The notes beneath the pieces were generated by a model. That model saw only the letters and a list, made by a program, of their open reading frames with translations, had not been told where the DNA came from and did not search any database. A program made the position numbers and the translations under genes. Shown here piece after piece: positions 32,843 to 41,090 of a DNA stretch of 41,090 bases (position 1 is its first letter; the number at the start of each line of letters is the position of its first letter). This DNA comes from Streptococcus pseudopneumoniae (GTDB lineage Bacteria; Bacillota; Bacilli; Lactobacillales; Streptococcaceae). The stretch is from NCBI RefSeq assembly GCF_001072375.1, contig NZ_JVKV01000077.1:1-41090 (forward strand), written 5' to 3'.

Positions 32843-32884
32843 CATTTATATTTCCTCGTTTTTTCTACCTTCTATTATACCAAA
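32843..32884 (-). promoter_or_regulatory. Displaced native tatD promoter, RBS and start codon
   Basis: Minus strand: TTTGGTATAAT extended -10 (-10 box at 32874-32879), GAGGAAA ribosome binding site, and ATG at 32843-32845 followed by the first TatD codons. It now makes only a seven-residue peptide and reads into the right end of the element towards the cargo gene at 32617. Confidence 0.75.
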
Positions 32885-32936
32885 AAACTGCTCTCATCCT
32901 TATAGGAAAAAATATTTTAAAATCACTCACTTTTTC

Positions 32937-32965
32937 TTGACGACTTATTTTCATAGCAGTATAAT
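32937..32965 (+). promoter_or_regulatory. kimA promoter
   Basis: TTGACG (32937-32942), 17-bp spacer, TATAAT (32960-32965), about 28 nt of leader to ATG 33000 with GGAAAG. The leader is too short for a ydaO-type c-di-AMP riboswitch. In 32618-32999 only this, the displaced tatD start, attR, arm repeats and the cargo promoter are seen. Confidence 0.8.
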
Positions 32966-32999
32966 AACTCTTGTTGAAATTTTCAGAAAAGGAAAGAAA

Positions 33000-34844
33000 A
33001 TGTTTACGAAATTAAAATATACCTTTATTGGTCGTCCCCTTAAGTCCTTGACTGAAGGCGAGGGAGGACTACTTGGAAAAACACAGGCACTTGCAATGCT
33101 CTCAAGCGATGCCCTTTCATCTATCGCCTATGGACCTGAGCAGGTCGTCCTTGTCTTGGCTAGCCTATCTCCGCTTGCTATCTGGTGGAGTCTCCCTATC
33201 GGCATTTTTGTCCTCTTGCTACTTGCTAGTCTAACCATTTCTTACCGACAAATCATTCACGCCTACCCTCAAGGTGGGGGTGCCTATATGGTAACACGAG
33301 AAAATCTTTCTCCTGAGCTCGGTTTGATTGCCGGTGGAAGCTTGCTTGTTGACTATATGCTAACAGTAGCCGTATCCGTGGCCGCAGGGGCTGATGCTAT
33401 CACAGCAGCACTTCCTGCTCTCCATCCCTACAACCTCCACATCTCCATTTTTTTGGTCTGTTTACTCATGCTTTTGAATCTGCGAGGCTTGAGGGAATCT
33501 GCTAGTTCTCTGATGATCCCTGTCTATCTCTTTATCTTTAGCACGGTCTTCCTCTTATTGTTTGGTATCTTCCAACTATTGACTGGTTCTCTCAGCTATC
33601 ATGCAACTTCTGCAATTGGTCAAACTGTCCCGAGTCTCTCAATCGTCCTGATTTTAAGAGCCTTTACCAGCGGTTCAGCTTCATTAACCGGGGTTGAAGC
33701 CATCTCAAATGCTGTTCCATTTTTCAAGACCCCAAAAGAAAAGAATGCAGCTCAAACACTGACCATCATGTCTCTGATTCTTGGATTTCTCTTTGCAGGG
33801 ATTACCTTCCTAAATTACTGGATGGGAATTACACCTCAACACGGAGAAACAATCCTCTCACAAATGGCTAAAGGAATTTTAGGGGATTCAGCTCTCGGTC
33901 AGATTGTTTATTATCTATTCCAATTTTCAACTGCCCTAATCCTAGCCGTAGCTGCAAATACTGGTTTTTCTGCCTTCCCGATGTTGGCATACAATATGGC
34001 TAAGAACAAGTACATGCCCCATCTCTTTATGGAAAAAGGGGATCGCCTAGGCTACTCAAACGGTATTTTAACCTTGGCCTTCGGTGCTATGATCCTCCTG
34101 CTCATTTTCAACGGAAATACAGAACGCTTGATCCCTCTTTATACTATAGGAGTTTTCGTCCCCTTTGCGCTTTCTCAAACAGGGATGATTCGCCACTGGA
34201 AAAAAGAAAAAGGCTCTCATTTCTTAAAATCTGCCTTTGCTAACATCCTCGGCGCCATCATTTGTTATGCTATCGTTCTTATCTTACTCTTCTTCAGACT
34301 TGGAGATATCTGGCCATTCTTCCCAATTATCCTAGTCTTAACCTTCCTCTTTTTGTCTATCCACAGTCATTACCAAAAAGTGGCCAAACAGCTCCGACTT
34401 TATGAAGGAATTCAAAAGAAAACCTACGATGGCAATATCGTCCTTGTCTTAGTGGGAAATGTTACCCGAGTCAGCGTCGGAGCGATTAATTACGCGCAAA
34501 GTATTGGAGATGAGGTTTTGGCGATGCACATTTCCACCAAGGAAACTGAGGAAAAAGACCAAGAAATCCTCAAAGAATTTGCCGACTACTTCCCAAATAT
34601 TACTCTAAAAAACATTAATACTAGCTATCGCGATATCATCACACCTACAGTTCGCTATGTTCGTAAAATCTCTCAAGAAGCCAAGAAAAAGAACTACACA
34701 GTCACAGTTCTAGTACCCCAATTTATCCCTAATAAACCTTGGCAAAATATCCTCCACAATCAAATGAGTCTCAAATTAAAATATGCTCTCAGATGGCACG
34801 AAGATGTCGTCGTTGCCAGCTACTCTTATCATTTGAAAGAATAA
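33000..34844 (+). CDS. kimA: KimA-type potassium importer (APC superfamily)
   Basis: A 614-residue transporter starting MFTKLKYTFIGRPLKSL. It matches B. subtilis KimA (YdaO) in my memory over the whole N-terminal half: IGRPLKS, ALAMLSSDALSSIAYGPEQ, SYRQIIHAYPQGGGAYMV, GGSLLVDYMLTVAVSVAAGADAITAALPALH, RGLRESAS and LTGVEAISNAVPFFK. About twelve helices (residues 30-470) are followed by a cytosolic C-terminal domain that in KimA binds c-di-AMP. Often annotated simply as APC family amino acid permease. ATG 33000 is chosen; the open frame upstream covers the promoter. Confidence 0.87.
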   Translation: MFTKLKYTFIGRPLKSLTEGEGGLLGKTQALAMLSSDALSSIAYGPEQVVLVLASLSPLAIWWSLPIGIFVLLLLASLTISYRQIIHAYPQGGGAYMVTRENLSPELGLIAGGSLLVDYMLTVAVSVAAGADAITAALPALHPYNLHISIFLVCLLMLLNLRGLRESASSLMIPVYLFIFSTVFLLLFGIFQLLTGSLSYHATSAIGQTVPSLSIVLILRAFTSGSASLTGVEAISNAVPFFKTPKEKNAAQTLTIMSLILGFLFAGITFLNYWMGITPQHGETILSQMAKGILGDSALGQIVYYLFQFSTALILAVAANTGFSAFPMLAYNMAKNKYMPHLFMEKGDRLGYSNGILTLAFGAMILLLIFNGNTERLIPLYTIGVFVPFALSQTGMIRHWKKEKGSHFLKSAFANILGAIICYAIVLILLFFRLGDIWPFFPIILVLTFLFLSIHSHYQKVAKQLRLYEGIQKKTYDGNIVLVLVGNVTRVSVGAINYAQSIGDEVLAMHISTKETEEKDQEILKEFADYFPNITLKNINTSYRDIITPTVRYVRKISQEAKKKNYTVTVLVPQFIPNKPWQNILHNQMSLKLKYALRWHEDVVVASYSYHLKE

Positions 34845-34846
34845 AG

Positions 34847-34892
34847 AAAAGCTCAAAATCAGAAATTCACCTTCTGATTTTGAGCTTTTTTC
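34847..34892 (+). terminator. kimA terminator
   Basis: 18-bp stem AAAAGCTCAAAATCAGAA / TTCTGATTTTGAGCTTTT with a 7-nt loop and T run, three bases past the stop. Confidence 0.92.
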
Positions 34893-34976
34893 TATATGCT
34901 GTCTTTCCAATACATCTGCTGAAGTTTTTATTCTAAAAAAGGTATTTTAGAAAATTCACTTTTTTAGGCAACAGAA

Positions 34977-35006
34977 AAGCCAGTAGACTCGAGTTCCTAC
35001 TGACTT
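34977..35006 (-). terminator. rpmH terminator
   Basis: Stem AAGTCAGTAG / CTACTGGCTT around a 10-nt loop, with TTTTCTGTT following on the minus strand. Confidence 0.7.
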
Positions 35007-35026
35007 CTTTGTTGAATTCGTTTGGA

Positions 35027-35161
35027 TTATGCAGCCAAAACTTTGCGTCCTTTACGACGACGAGCTGCCAATACGCGACGACCGTTTTTAGTTGACATAC
35101 GGTTACGGAATCCGTGTTTGCGCGCACGACGTAGTTTACTTGGTTGATAAGTACGTTTCAC
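35027..35161 (-). CDS. rpmH: 50S ribosomal protein L34
   Basis: Minus-strand translation from GTG 35161 gives 44 residues: [17 protein letters not shown] at the start, [20 protein letters not shown] next and RKVLAA at the end, the complete L34 sequence. GAGGAGG is 7 nt ahead of the GTG. A near-consensus promoter lies at 35236-35264. L34 is often next to rnpA and yidC1; neither follows here. Too short for a length-filtered ORF list, and a longer antisense-frame ORF overlaps it. Confidence 0.96.
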
Positions 35162-35235
35162 GATGAATACCTCCTCATAGATTTTGTATTCGTTTAGCCG
35201 GCTATAAAGTGATCAGTTACTAAACATACTTTACT

Positions 35236-35264
35236 ATTCTATCTGATTCTTTCGCATTTGTCAA
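35236..35264 (-). promoter_or_regulatory. rpmH promoter
   Basis: Perfect TTGACA (35259-35264), 17-bp spacer, TAGAAT (35236-35241), about 68 nt of leader. Confidence 0.82.
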
Positions 35265-35305
35265 TAGCTCTGGCAAATGTTTCCAGCTTTTTTGCTATGA
35301 AAGCC

Positions 35306-36520
35306 TTATCTACGATACTGCTTCAAGAAACGGGTCATCTTTTCTTGAATTTGGGCTAACTCATCGACACGTGGCAGATAAACGATACGGAAGTGATCTG
35401 GCTCTTTCCAGTTAAATCCTCGTCCATGGACCAAAAGTACTTTTTCTTGCTTCAAGAAATCAAGGACAAATTGTTCATCATCATCGATACGATACATATT
35501 GCGGTCAATTTTAGGGAAGATATAAAGACCCGCTTTAGGTTTAACCGCTGACAAACCTGGGATATCTTGAATGGCATTATAAATGAAGTTTCTTTGCTCG
35601 TAGATACGACCACCTGGCAAGAGTAATTCGTCCACCGATTGGTGACCACCGAGTGAAGTTTGAACAACCTGTTGAGCCAAGACGTTAGAACAAAGGCGCA
35701 TGTTTGAAAGCATGTTGAGACCTTCAATATATCCCTTTACATGATGTTTAGGTCCAGACAAGACCATCCAACCCACACGGAAACCAGCGATACGGTGAGA
35801 TTTAGACAGACCATTCATGCTGACACAGAAAAGGTCTGGAGCCAAACTAGCAACTGGTGTGTGGACATTGCCATCCATAACCATACGGTCGTAGATTTCA
35901 TCCGCAAAGATAATCAAGTCATTTTGACGAGCAATCTCAATGATATCTAGTAAGAGTTCTTTAGGATAGAGGGCTCCCGTTGGATTATTTGGATTGATTA
36001 AAACGATAGCCTTAGTATTTGAACTAATCTTAGACTTAATGTCATCTAGGTCTGGATACCATTCAGCTTCTTCATCACAGACGTAGTGAACGGCATTTCC
36101 TCCAGCCAAGCTAACAGCAGCAGTCCACAGAGGGTAGTCAGGCATTGGAACCAAGACTTCATCGCCATTGTCCAAGAGACCTTGCATGGACATAACAATC
36201 AGCTCACTAACACCATTTCCAAGATAGATATCATCAATACCTACATTTGGGAATTTTTTGAGCTGACAGTACTGCATAATCGCTTTGCGGGCTGAAAAGA
36301 TACCTTTTGAATCTGAATAACCTTCACTATCACGCGCATTCATAATCAAATCATGGATAACCTCATCTGGTGCGGTAAAACCAAACTCAGCTGGGTTCCC
36401 TGTATTCAAACGGAGGATTTTTTCTCCATTTGCTCGCATACGCATGGCTTCCTCAAGAACTGGTCCACGAATATCATAAGCCACGTGCTCTAATTTGATT
36501 GATTTGTTAAATTCTTTCAT
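35306..36520 (-). CDS. PLP-dependent aminotransferase, AlaA/AlaT type
   Basis: A 404-residue class I aminotransferase. Conserved blocks: LNTGNPAEFGF, YSDSKGIFSARKAI, GNGVSELI, PNNPTGALYP, FADEIYD, the PLP lysine in SMNGLSKSHRIAGFRVGW (about 238) and FRIVYLPR. The sequence is close to alanine transaminases (AlaA/AlaT), which make alanine from pyruvate and glutamate; aspartate aminotransferase is the alternative label. An extended -10 (TGGTATAAT, about 36552-36560) and GAGGAAA precede ATG 36520. Confidence 0.92.
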   Translation of the reverse strand: MKEFNKSIKLEHVAYDIRGPVLEEAMRMRANGEKILRLNTGNPAEFGFTAPDEVIHDLIMNARDSEGYSDSKGIFSARKAIMQYCQLKKFPNVGIDDIYLGNGVSELIVMSMQGLLDNGDEVLVPMPDYPLWTAAVSLAGGNAVHYVCDEEAEWYPDLDDIKSKISSNTKAIVLINPNNPTGALYPKELLLDIIEIARQNDLIIFADEIYDRMVMDGNVHTPVASLAPDLFCVSMNGLSKSHRIAGFRVGWMVLSGPKHHVKGYIEGLNMLSNMRLCSNVLAQQVVQTSLGGHQSVDELLLPGGRIYEQRNFIYNAIQDIPGLSAVKPKAGLYIFPKIDRNMYRIDDDEQFVLDFLKQEKVLLVHGRGFNWKEPDHFRIVYLPRVDELAQIQEKMTRFLKQYRR

Positions 36521-36599
36521 TTGATTTCCTCAATTCATCAGGATAGTTAATATTATACCACTTGATAGAAAAATCGTAAATCGCCCACTACTATTCCAC

Positions 36600-36624
36600 A
36601 AAAAAACCTTGCTTAACGCAAGGT
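36600..36624 (-). terminator. Terminator of the orphan 36.6-36.9 kb transcript
   Basis: ACCTTGC / GCAAGGT stem with a 5-nt loop and T7 on the minus strand. It stands 83 nt past the small ORF and 80 nt before the aminotransferase start. Confidence 0.85.
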
Positions 36625-36706
36625 AAACAGAGCAAGGTCGATTTCTTTCTATTTTTGGGAGAAGAAAGAGAAAAATATGCATCTCTAGTAAGATATACAT
36701 CTAAAT

Positions 36707-36886
36707 CTAAAGTCTCGCATATAAACTTCGAATCGAAAACGAAGGCATCGTTATGGATGATAGTTGCATGAACTCATGAATTTCTTCCTGTGTCCAGCAA
36801 AACGCAAAGAAAAAATAAGTCGACTCAACAAACAACATAGACGATGTCTGGGCTAATTCGAGTCTGTTTGTAAAGAATTTTACCAT
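36707..36886 (-). CDS. Possible small protein or sRNA unit of unknown function
   Basis: The minus strand has a consensus promoter (36922-36950) and a strong terminator (36600-36624), defining a transcript of about 310 nt. It contains a 59-residue ORF from ATG 36886 (MVKFFTNRLELAQTSSMLFVEST, with a hydrophobic FFFAFCW patch). The ribosome binding site is poor (GAAG at 9-10 nt), and a longer GTG start at 36916 would fall on the transcription start. It may be a real small protein or a noncoding RNA. Confidence 0.35.
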   Translation of the reverse strand: MVKFFTNRLELAQTSSMLFVESTYFFFAFCWTQEEIHEFMQLSSITMPSFSIRSLYARL

Positions 36887-36921
36887 ATCACTGACTTCTT
36901 TTCCCTGCCCTGTCACTTAGT

Positions 36922-36950
36922 ATTATACACTAAAACTTTTGCATTTTCAA
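36922..36950 (-). promoter_or_regulatory. Promoter of the orphan transcript
   Basis: TTGAAA (36945-36950), 17-bp spacer, TATAAT (36922-36927). Predicted start about 36915. Confidence 0.75.
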
Positions 36951-37036
36951 ATAAGTATATATGAAAATTGCTTTTTTTAAAAGGGATTCCTAAAAGTATC
37001 CTTTATCATACATTTAATAGATTTTTCTATGTTCAT

Positions 37037-37064
37037 AAAAAAGAGAGAACCATGTGATTCTCTC
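37037..37064. terminator. gltX terminator
   Basis: GAGAGAA / TTCTCTC hairpin with T6 on the minus strand, 48 nt after the gltX stop. A T run on the other side (about 37066-37071) makes it usable from both strands. Confidence 0.8.
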
Positions 37065-37111
37065 GGTTTTTACTTCTACAAATATCTAGAAGGAAATTTA
37101 ATTTCGTAAGA

Positions 37112-38572
37112 TTATTTCGCAATTTCAGCCAACATTTTTTCAATGTGTTGAATTGATTTTTCACGTCCAAGCAAGTAGATGGTATCTGGCAATTCAGGAC
37201 CATGCATTTCACCTGAAACGGCGATACGGATTGGCATGAAGAGATTCTTCCCTTTGATACCTGTTTCTTTTTGGACTGCTTTGATTTGTGGGAAGATATT
37301 TTCTACCACAAACTCATCTTCTGACATAGCTTCAAGTTTGGCTTTGAAGGCTTCAAGTACAGTTGGCACCGTTTCACCAGCCATGACTTCTTTCTCAGCT
37401 TCTGTCAATTCTGGGAAGTCTGAGAAGAAGAGGTCTGTCAATGGAACGATTTCATCCACTGACTTCATTTGTGGTTTGTAGAGTTCCACCAATTTTTCAG
37501 CCTTATCTGTCAAGCGTCCTGCTGCTTCGAGGAATGGTTTGGCCATTTCAAAGATGGTCGCAAGATCCGTATTCTTGATATACTCATTGCTCATCCAGTC
37601 CATTTTCTTTTGGTCGAAAGCTGCTGGAGACTTGCTAAGGCGGTTTTCATCAAAAAGTTTGATCAGTTCTTCGCGAGAGAAGATTTCGTCTTCCCCACCA
37701 GGGTTCCAACCAAGAAGAGCGATAAAGTTAAAGACTGCTTCTGGCAGGTAGCCCTTCTTACGGTAGTCTTCGATGAACTGAAGAGTATTGGTATCACGTT
37801 TAGACAACTTCTTACCAGTCTCAGAGTTGATAATCAAGGTCATGTGACCGAACTCTGGAGCTTCCCAACCAAGAGCCTCATAAACCATAAGTTGTTTTGG
37901 TGTATTAGCAATGTGGTCATCTCCACGGATAACGTGAGAAATTTGCATATCGTGGTCATCGATCACAACGGCAAAGTTGTAAGTTGGGTAGCCATCTTTC
38001 TTTTGGATAACCCAGTCCCCACCGATATTGCCACCTTCAAATTCGATATCACCTTTGACCATATCATGCCATTTGTAGATACCAGACTCATTAACTGCCA
38101 AACGAACCGTTGGGATGATTCCTGCTGCTTCACGTTCTGCAACATAAGCTGCTTTTTCTTCCTCGCTCATACCAAGGTATTCGTTAATGTAACGAGGTGT
38201 TTCACCAGCTGCTTCTTGGCGTTCACGTTCAGCTGCCAACTCTTCTTCAGTGACGTAAGATTTGTAGGCTTTCCCTTCGGCTAGCAATTGATCGATGTAT
38301 TTTTGATAGAGTTCCAAACGCTCTGATTGTCGGTAGTTTTCATGAGTTTCTGGACTTTCATCCCAATCCATGCCCAACCAACGAAGGTTTTCAAGCTGAG
38401 AACGTTCTCCATCTTCGACGTGACGCTTACGGTCTGTGTCTTCAATACGGATGATAAAAGTTCCACCATGGTGGCGTGCATACAAGTAGTTAAACAATGC
38501 TGTACGGGCATTTCCGATGTGTAGTAGTCCTGTTGGACTTGGTGCATAACGCACACGAATATCTTTTGACAT
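37112..38572 (-). CDS. gltX: Glutamate--tRNA ligase
   Basis: A 486-residue class I synthetase charging tRNA-Glu (and tRNA-Gln in streptococci, which then use GatCAB). HIGH-type motif [15 protein letters not shown] (about 15-29), KMSKS-type motif [10 protein letters not shown] (about 253-262) and the C-terminal anticodon domain are complete. Promoter TTGGAC-17-TATAAT at 38619-38647. The leader (about 40 nt) has only a small AGGC/GCCT hairpin and no T-box. Confidence 0.96.
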   Translation of the reverse strand: MSKDIRVRYAPSPTGLLHIGNARTALFNYLYARHHGGTFIIRIEDTDRKRHVEDGERSQLENLRWLGMDWDESPETHENYRQSERLELYQKYIDQLLAEGKAYKSYVTEEELAAERERQEAAGETPRYINEYLGMSEEEKAAYVAEREAAGIIPTVRLAVNESGIYKWHDMVKGDIEFEGGNIGGDWVIQKKDGYPTYNFAVVIDDHDMQISHVIRGDDHIANTPKQLMVYEALGWEAPEFGHMTLIINSETGKKLSKRDTNTLQFIEDYRKKGYLPEAVFNFIALLGWNPGGEDEIFSREELIKLFDENRLSKSPAAFDQKKMDWMSNEYIKNTDLATIFEMAKPFLEAAGRLTDKAEKLVELYKPQMKSVDEIVPLTDLFFSDFPELTEAEKEVMAGETVPTVLEAFKAKLEAMSEDEFVVENIFPQIKAVQKETGIKGKNLFMPIRIAVSGEMHGPELPDTIYLLGREKSIQHIEKMLAEIAK

Positions 38573-38618
38573 ATCTTCTCCTATAAAGTCTCTAGGCGTC
38601 TGCCTTTTTGCTCTCTAT

Positions 38619-38647
38619 ATTATATCACAAGTCGTGCCAGAGTCCAA
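38619..38647 (-). promoter_or_regulatory. gltX promoter
   Basis: TTGGAC (38642-38647), 17-bp spacer, TATAAT (38619-38624) with an upstream TGTGA extended -10. Confidence 0.8.
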
Positions 38648-38668
38648 TTTCTCTTTTCGAGAAATAGT

Positions 38669-38694
38669 AAAAAGAGTGGTAAAACCACTCTTTT
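38669..38694. terminator. pgi terminator
   Basis: AAAGAGTGGT / ACCACTCTTT stem, nine bases after the pgi stop, followed on the minus strand by TTTTTAC. Confidence 0.85.
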
Positions 38695-38702
38695 CAGCTC
38701 TA

Positions 38703-40052
38703 TTATAGACGAGCGTTGAGTTCTTTGCTCAATTCTTCAAATCCTGGTTTACCAAGAAGGGCAAACATATTACGTTTGTAAGCTTCAACACCTGGTTGGT
38801 CAAATGGGTTGATAGCGTTCAAGTAACCTGAAAGGGCGATAGCCAATTCGAAGAAGTAGATTGTGTAACCAAGAGTGAAGGCATCTTGCTCAGGAAGAGT
38901 CACGTACATGTTTGGCACGTCACCGTCAGTGTGGGCAAGAAGAACACCGTCAGTTGCTTTTTTATTAACGAAGTCAACGTCTTTTCCTTGAAGGTAACCA
39001 AGTCCGTCAAGATCTTCTTCCAAAGTAGGGATGATCACGTTCTTACGTGGTTTGTCCACACGGACAACTGTTTCAAACATGATACGAGTTCCTTCTTGAA
39101 TAAATTGACCCAATGAGTGCAAGTCTGTTGAGAAGTTAGCTGAAGTTGGGTAAATACCTTTTTGGTCTTTCCCTTCTGACTCACCAGCCAATTGTTTCCA
39201 CCATTCTGAGAAGTATTGAAGTGATGGCTCGTAGTTTACCAAGATTTCAGTAGCATATCCTTTACGGTAAAGGATGTTACGAACTGCAGCGTATTGGTAA
39301 GCTTCGTTTTCTGAAAGTTTGTCTGATGTGTAATCTTTACGAGCAGCATTAGCACCTTCCATAAGGGCTTTGATATCTGCACCTGATGCAGCGATTGGAA
39401 GCAATCCAACTGCTGTCAATACTGAGAAGCGTCCACCGATATCATCTGGAACTACAAAAGTTTCCCAACCGTTAGCATCTGCTTCAACCTTAACTGCACC
39501 TTTTTGGCGGTCAGTTGTTGCATAGATACGTTTGTTAGCTTCTTCTTGACCGTATTTCTTAACCAAAAGTTCTTTGAAGACACGGAAAGCGATGGCTGGT
39601 TCAGTTGTTGTACCTGATTTAGAAATCACGTTTACTGAGAAGTCTTTATCTGAAACATACTCTACCAAGTCAGCAAGGTAAGTTGATGAGATTGAGTTCC
39701 CAGCGTAAAGGATTTGTGGTGCTTTGCGTTCTTCTTTGGTTTGCAAGTTTGCAAAATGGTGGTTCAAGAAGTCAATGGCTGCTTTAGCTCCAAGGTATGA
39801 TCCACCGATACCGATAACAACCAAAACATCGCTGTCTGATTTGATTTGCTCAGCAGCTTTCAAGATGCGGTCAAATTCTTCGCGGTCGTAGTTTTCAGGA
39901 AGGTCCAACCAACCCAAGAAGTCGCTACCAGCACCAGTTCCTTTACGGATCAATTCGTCTGCTGCTGTAACTTGTGCTTGCATGTACTCCACTTCATGTG
40001 GTGCAACAAATTTGTCTAATACTTTTGAATAATCAAATTTAATATGTGACAT
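38703..40052 (-). CDS. pgi: Glucose-6-phosphate isomerase
   Basis: A 449-residue glycolytic enzyme starting [16 protein letters not shown]; the upstream in-frame start at 40109 lies on the -35 box. SIS domains carry [14 protein letters not shown] and the sugar-binding [14 protein letters not shown]; the catalytic Glu/His region [28 protein letters not shown] and C-terminal Lys ([13 protein letters not shown]) are intact. GGAGGAA precedes ATG 40052. Single gene with its own promoter and terminator. Confidence 0.96.
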   Translation of the reverse strand: MSHIKFDYSKVLDKFVAPHEVEYMQAQVTAADELIRKGTGAGSDFLGWLDLPENYDREEFDRILKAAEQIKSDSDVLVVIGIGGSYLGAKAAIDFLNHHFANLQTKEERKAPQILYAGNSISSTYLADLVEYVSDKDFSVNVISKSGTTTEPAIAFRVFKELLVKKYGQEEANKRIYATTDRQKGAVKVEADANGWETFVVPDDIGGRFSVLTAVGLLPIAASGADIKALMEGANAARKDYTSDKLSENEAYQYAAVRNILYRKGYATEILVNYEPSLQYFSEWWKQLAGESEGKDQKGIYPTSANFSTDLHSLGQFIQEGTRIMFETVVRVDKPRKNVIIPTLEEDLDGLGYLQGKDVDFVNKKATDGVLLAHTDGDVPNMYVTLPEQDAFTLGYTIYFFELAIALSGYLNAINPFDQPGVEAYKRNMFALLGKPGFEELSKELNARL

Positions 40053-40080
40053 AGTATTCCTCCAAAATTTCTTCCTTTCT

Positions 40081-40109
40081 ATCATAACGCTTACTAACAA
40101 TTTTTTCAA
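40081..40109 (-). promoter_or_regulatory. pgi promoter
   Basis: TTGAAA (40104-40109), 17-bp spacer, TATGAT (40081-40086). Confidence 0.75.
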
Positions 40110-40149
40110 GTTTTTATACTAAAAATTTCCAATTTTTGTCACAATTCAA

Positions 40150-40193
40150 ACGTTTGCGTAAAAACGCAACTCTATAAATATTCGTAAACGACG
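40150..40193. other. Hairpin cluster upstream of pgi
   Basis: CAAACGTTTG palindrome overlapping a TTGCGT / ACGCAA hairpin, then ATTCGT / ACGAAT. The latter contains TACGAATA on the minus strand (40179-40186), the cin-box sequence of competence sigma factor. Function unproven. Confidence 0.3.
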
Positions 40194-40195
40194 AA

Positions 40196-40223
40196 TAAAA
40201 AAACGACTAAATTTCTAGTCGTT
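40196..40223 (-). terminator. Terminator of the glutamine amidotransferase gene
   Basis: AACGACTA / TAGTCGTT stem overlapping the stop codon, with T8 on the minus strand. Confidence 0.85.
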
Positions 40224-40911
40224 ACAATTCATTCAATAAATACTCAAATAACTCTAAGTTGCCATCTTCTTCATTGACCAAGAATTCTGGATGCCACTGG
40301 AGACCAATAATACGGTGTTCGTCGATAGATTCGATTGCTTCAACAGTTTGGTCACGTGGATCTACTGCTGTTACGCGGAAATTTGGAGCTAAGTCTTTAA
40401 TGCTCTGACGGTGCACTGAATTAACTTGACTTTCTTTACCAAACAATTTTGACACAACACTTCCATCAACTGTCTCAATAGAATGTGAAGTCCCAAAAGG
40501 TAGGCCTTGCCAATGACCTTCAATCTCCTGATTGAGCGTACCGCCAAAGGCAACGTTAACCAGTTGAACACCACGGCAAATGGCTAAAATTGGTTTGTTC
40601 TGACGTAGAGCCTCTTGTAGAAGGGCCAACTCAAACTTATCGCGTGCTAGATTATAGTCATCACTATCAATCGTTTTTTCCTCACCATAAAACTGAGGAT
40701 GAACATTTTGTCCTCCAGTCAAGATAAGCTTGTCAATCATTTCTACGTAGTCGTGAACAACTGACTCATCACCAACTGGAATCACCAAAGGAAGTCCGCC
40801 AACCTGACGAATACTCTCAGCGAATTTACAAGAGACAGATGAATGAATATTTTTTCCTTCTGCGTCCACGGGACATAGATTTGCTGCAACTCCAACAACC
40901 GTTCTTGCCAT
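40222..40911 (-). CDS. Class I glutamine amidotransferase / gamma-glutamyl-GABA hydrolase-like
   Basis: A 229-residue PuuD-like peptidase C26 protein. The nucleophile elbow is PILAICRGVQLVNVAFGG (Cys at about 101), with oxyanion region ILTGGQNVHPQFYGE and catalytic His-Glu in IGLQWHPEFLVNEE. The family hydrolyses gamma-glutamyl bonds, for example of gamma-glutamyl-GABA; the substrate here is unknown. ATG 40911 with GGAAAG is preferred; the frame is open to 40965. Its operon partners, if any, lie beyond the window. Confidence 0.9.
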   Translation of the reverse strand: MARTVVGVAANLCPVDAEGKNIHSSVSCKFAESIRQVGGLPLVIPVGDESVVHDYVEMIDKLILTGGQNVHPQFYGEEKTIDSDDYNLARDKFELALLQEALRQNKPILAICRGVQLVNVAFGGTLNQEIEGHWQGLPFGTSHSIETVDGSVVSKLFGKESQVNSVHRQSIKDLAPNFRVTAVDPRDQTVEAIESIDEHRIIGLQWHPEFLVNEEDGNLELFEYLLNEL

Positions 40912-41014
40912 TACTGATTTCCTTTCGTTTTCTATTGATAATCTTATCTTACCATCCTTCCTCACACCTGTCTAATATGTTTTTTTTAAGTCCGTGATAA
41001 AATTTTTTTATCAG

Positions 41015-41046
41015 AAAAAGTTGCCCAAAATTAGGACAACTTTTTT
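41015..41046. terminator. Terminator-like hairpin before the right BOX
   Basis: AAAAAGTTG / CAACTTTTT stem with T and A runs; usable on either strand. No gene in this window ends at it on the plus strand, so it probably serves a minus-strand gene beyond the right edge. Confidence 0.6.
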
Positions 41047-41049
41047 GCT

Positions 41050-41090
41050 TATACTCAATGAAAATCAAAGAGCAAACTAGGAAGCTAGCC
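41050..41090 (-). repeat. BOX element, truncated at window edge (boxC end)
   Basis: TATACTCAATGAAAATC and onward is the reverse complement of the boxC end seen at 48-85, identical over 34 bases. Orientation is opposite to the left copy. Confidence 0.8.

Noticed and set aside
32850..32999. Possible c-di-AMP (ydaO) riboswitch ahead of kimA
   Set aside because: The mapped promoter leaves only about 28 nt of leader, too short for that aptamer.
34933..35127. A 64-codon minus-strand frame over rpmH
   Set aside because: Out of frame with the perfect 44-residue L34 sequence, which has RBS, promoter and terminator.
37469..38284. A 271-codon plus-strand open frame opposite gltX
   Set aside because: It lies wholly within the complete gltX gene; residues look like back-translation of a conserved enzyme, and there is no RBS.

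Overview
The window looks like chromosome of a mitis-group Streptococcus (S. mitis/oralis/pneumoniae type). Evidence: low-GC DNA, BOX repeats at both edges, extended -10 promoters, lysine-type cell wall genes, and a core gene order that I recall from pneumococcus (epuA-murA-sepM-coaD-rsmD-asnA ... acyP-yidC-pflA-lysA-purR-yhaM-rmuC-thiN-rpe-rsgA-rsmA-rnmV-tatD). I see no tRNA, rRNA or CRISPR array. Most genes are on the minus strand.

Layout. 1-85: truncated BOX. 122-6568: minus-strand housekeeping genes (epuA, murA, DUF1146, sepM, coaD, rsmD, asnA, a BI-1 protein, a TrmH/SpoU methyltransferase). 6602-7884: plus-strand acylphosphatase and the YidC2-type insertase. 8026-12053: an accessory five-gene module (ABC ATPase, two ABC-2 permeases, response regulator, histidine kinase) between yidC and pflA, resembling antimicrobial-peptide sensing and resistance loci. 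12254-24391: pflA, lysA, purR, then a tight yhaM-rmuC-thiN-rpe-rsgA-rsmA run, two poorly known genes, rnmV and tatD.

24369-32842: an integrated mobile element of about 8.46 kb inserted exactly in the 5' end of tatD. A 17-bp direct repeat marks both junctions. On the left the element supplies tatD with a new start codon and ribosome binding site (protein now MDIFDTHTHL). On the right the original tatD promoter, ribosome binding site and start (MIFDTHT then stop) survive, orphaned and pointing into the element. The element encodes a tyrosine integrase, an excisionase-like protein, a two-tyrosine HUH (inovirus G2P-like) replication protein, an OB-fold-like small protein, a sigma-70-region-4-like regulator, a divergent XRE repressor with three operator-like repeats, and two cargo blocks: a PD-(D/E)XK-like gene with two unknown genes, and an unknown two-gene block bracketed by a perfect 28-bp direct repeat that contains integrase arm-like TGGTTAG sites. 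I see no relaxase, coupling protein, capsid or terminase gene, so it looks like a small replicating satellite or mobilizable island. This is the most novel content here.

33000-40911: kimA-type potassium importer (plus strand), rpmH, an alanine-type aminotransferase, a short orphan transcription unit (36.60-36.95 kb), gltX, pgi and a class I glutamine amidotransferase. 41050-41090: a second truncated BOX, inverted relative to the first.
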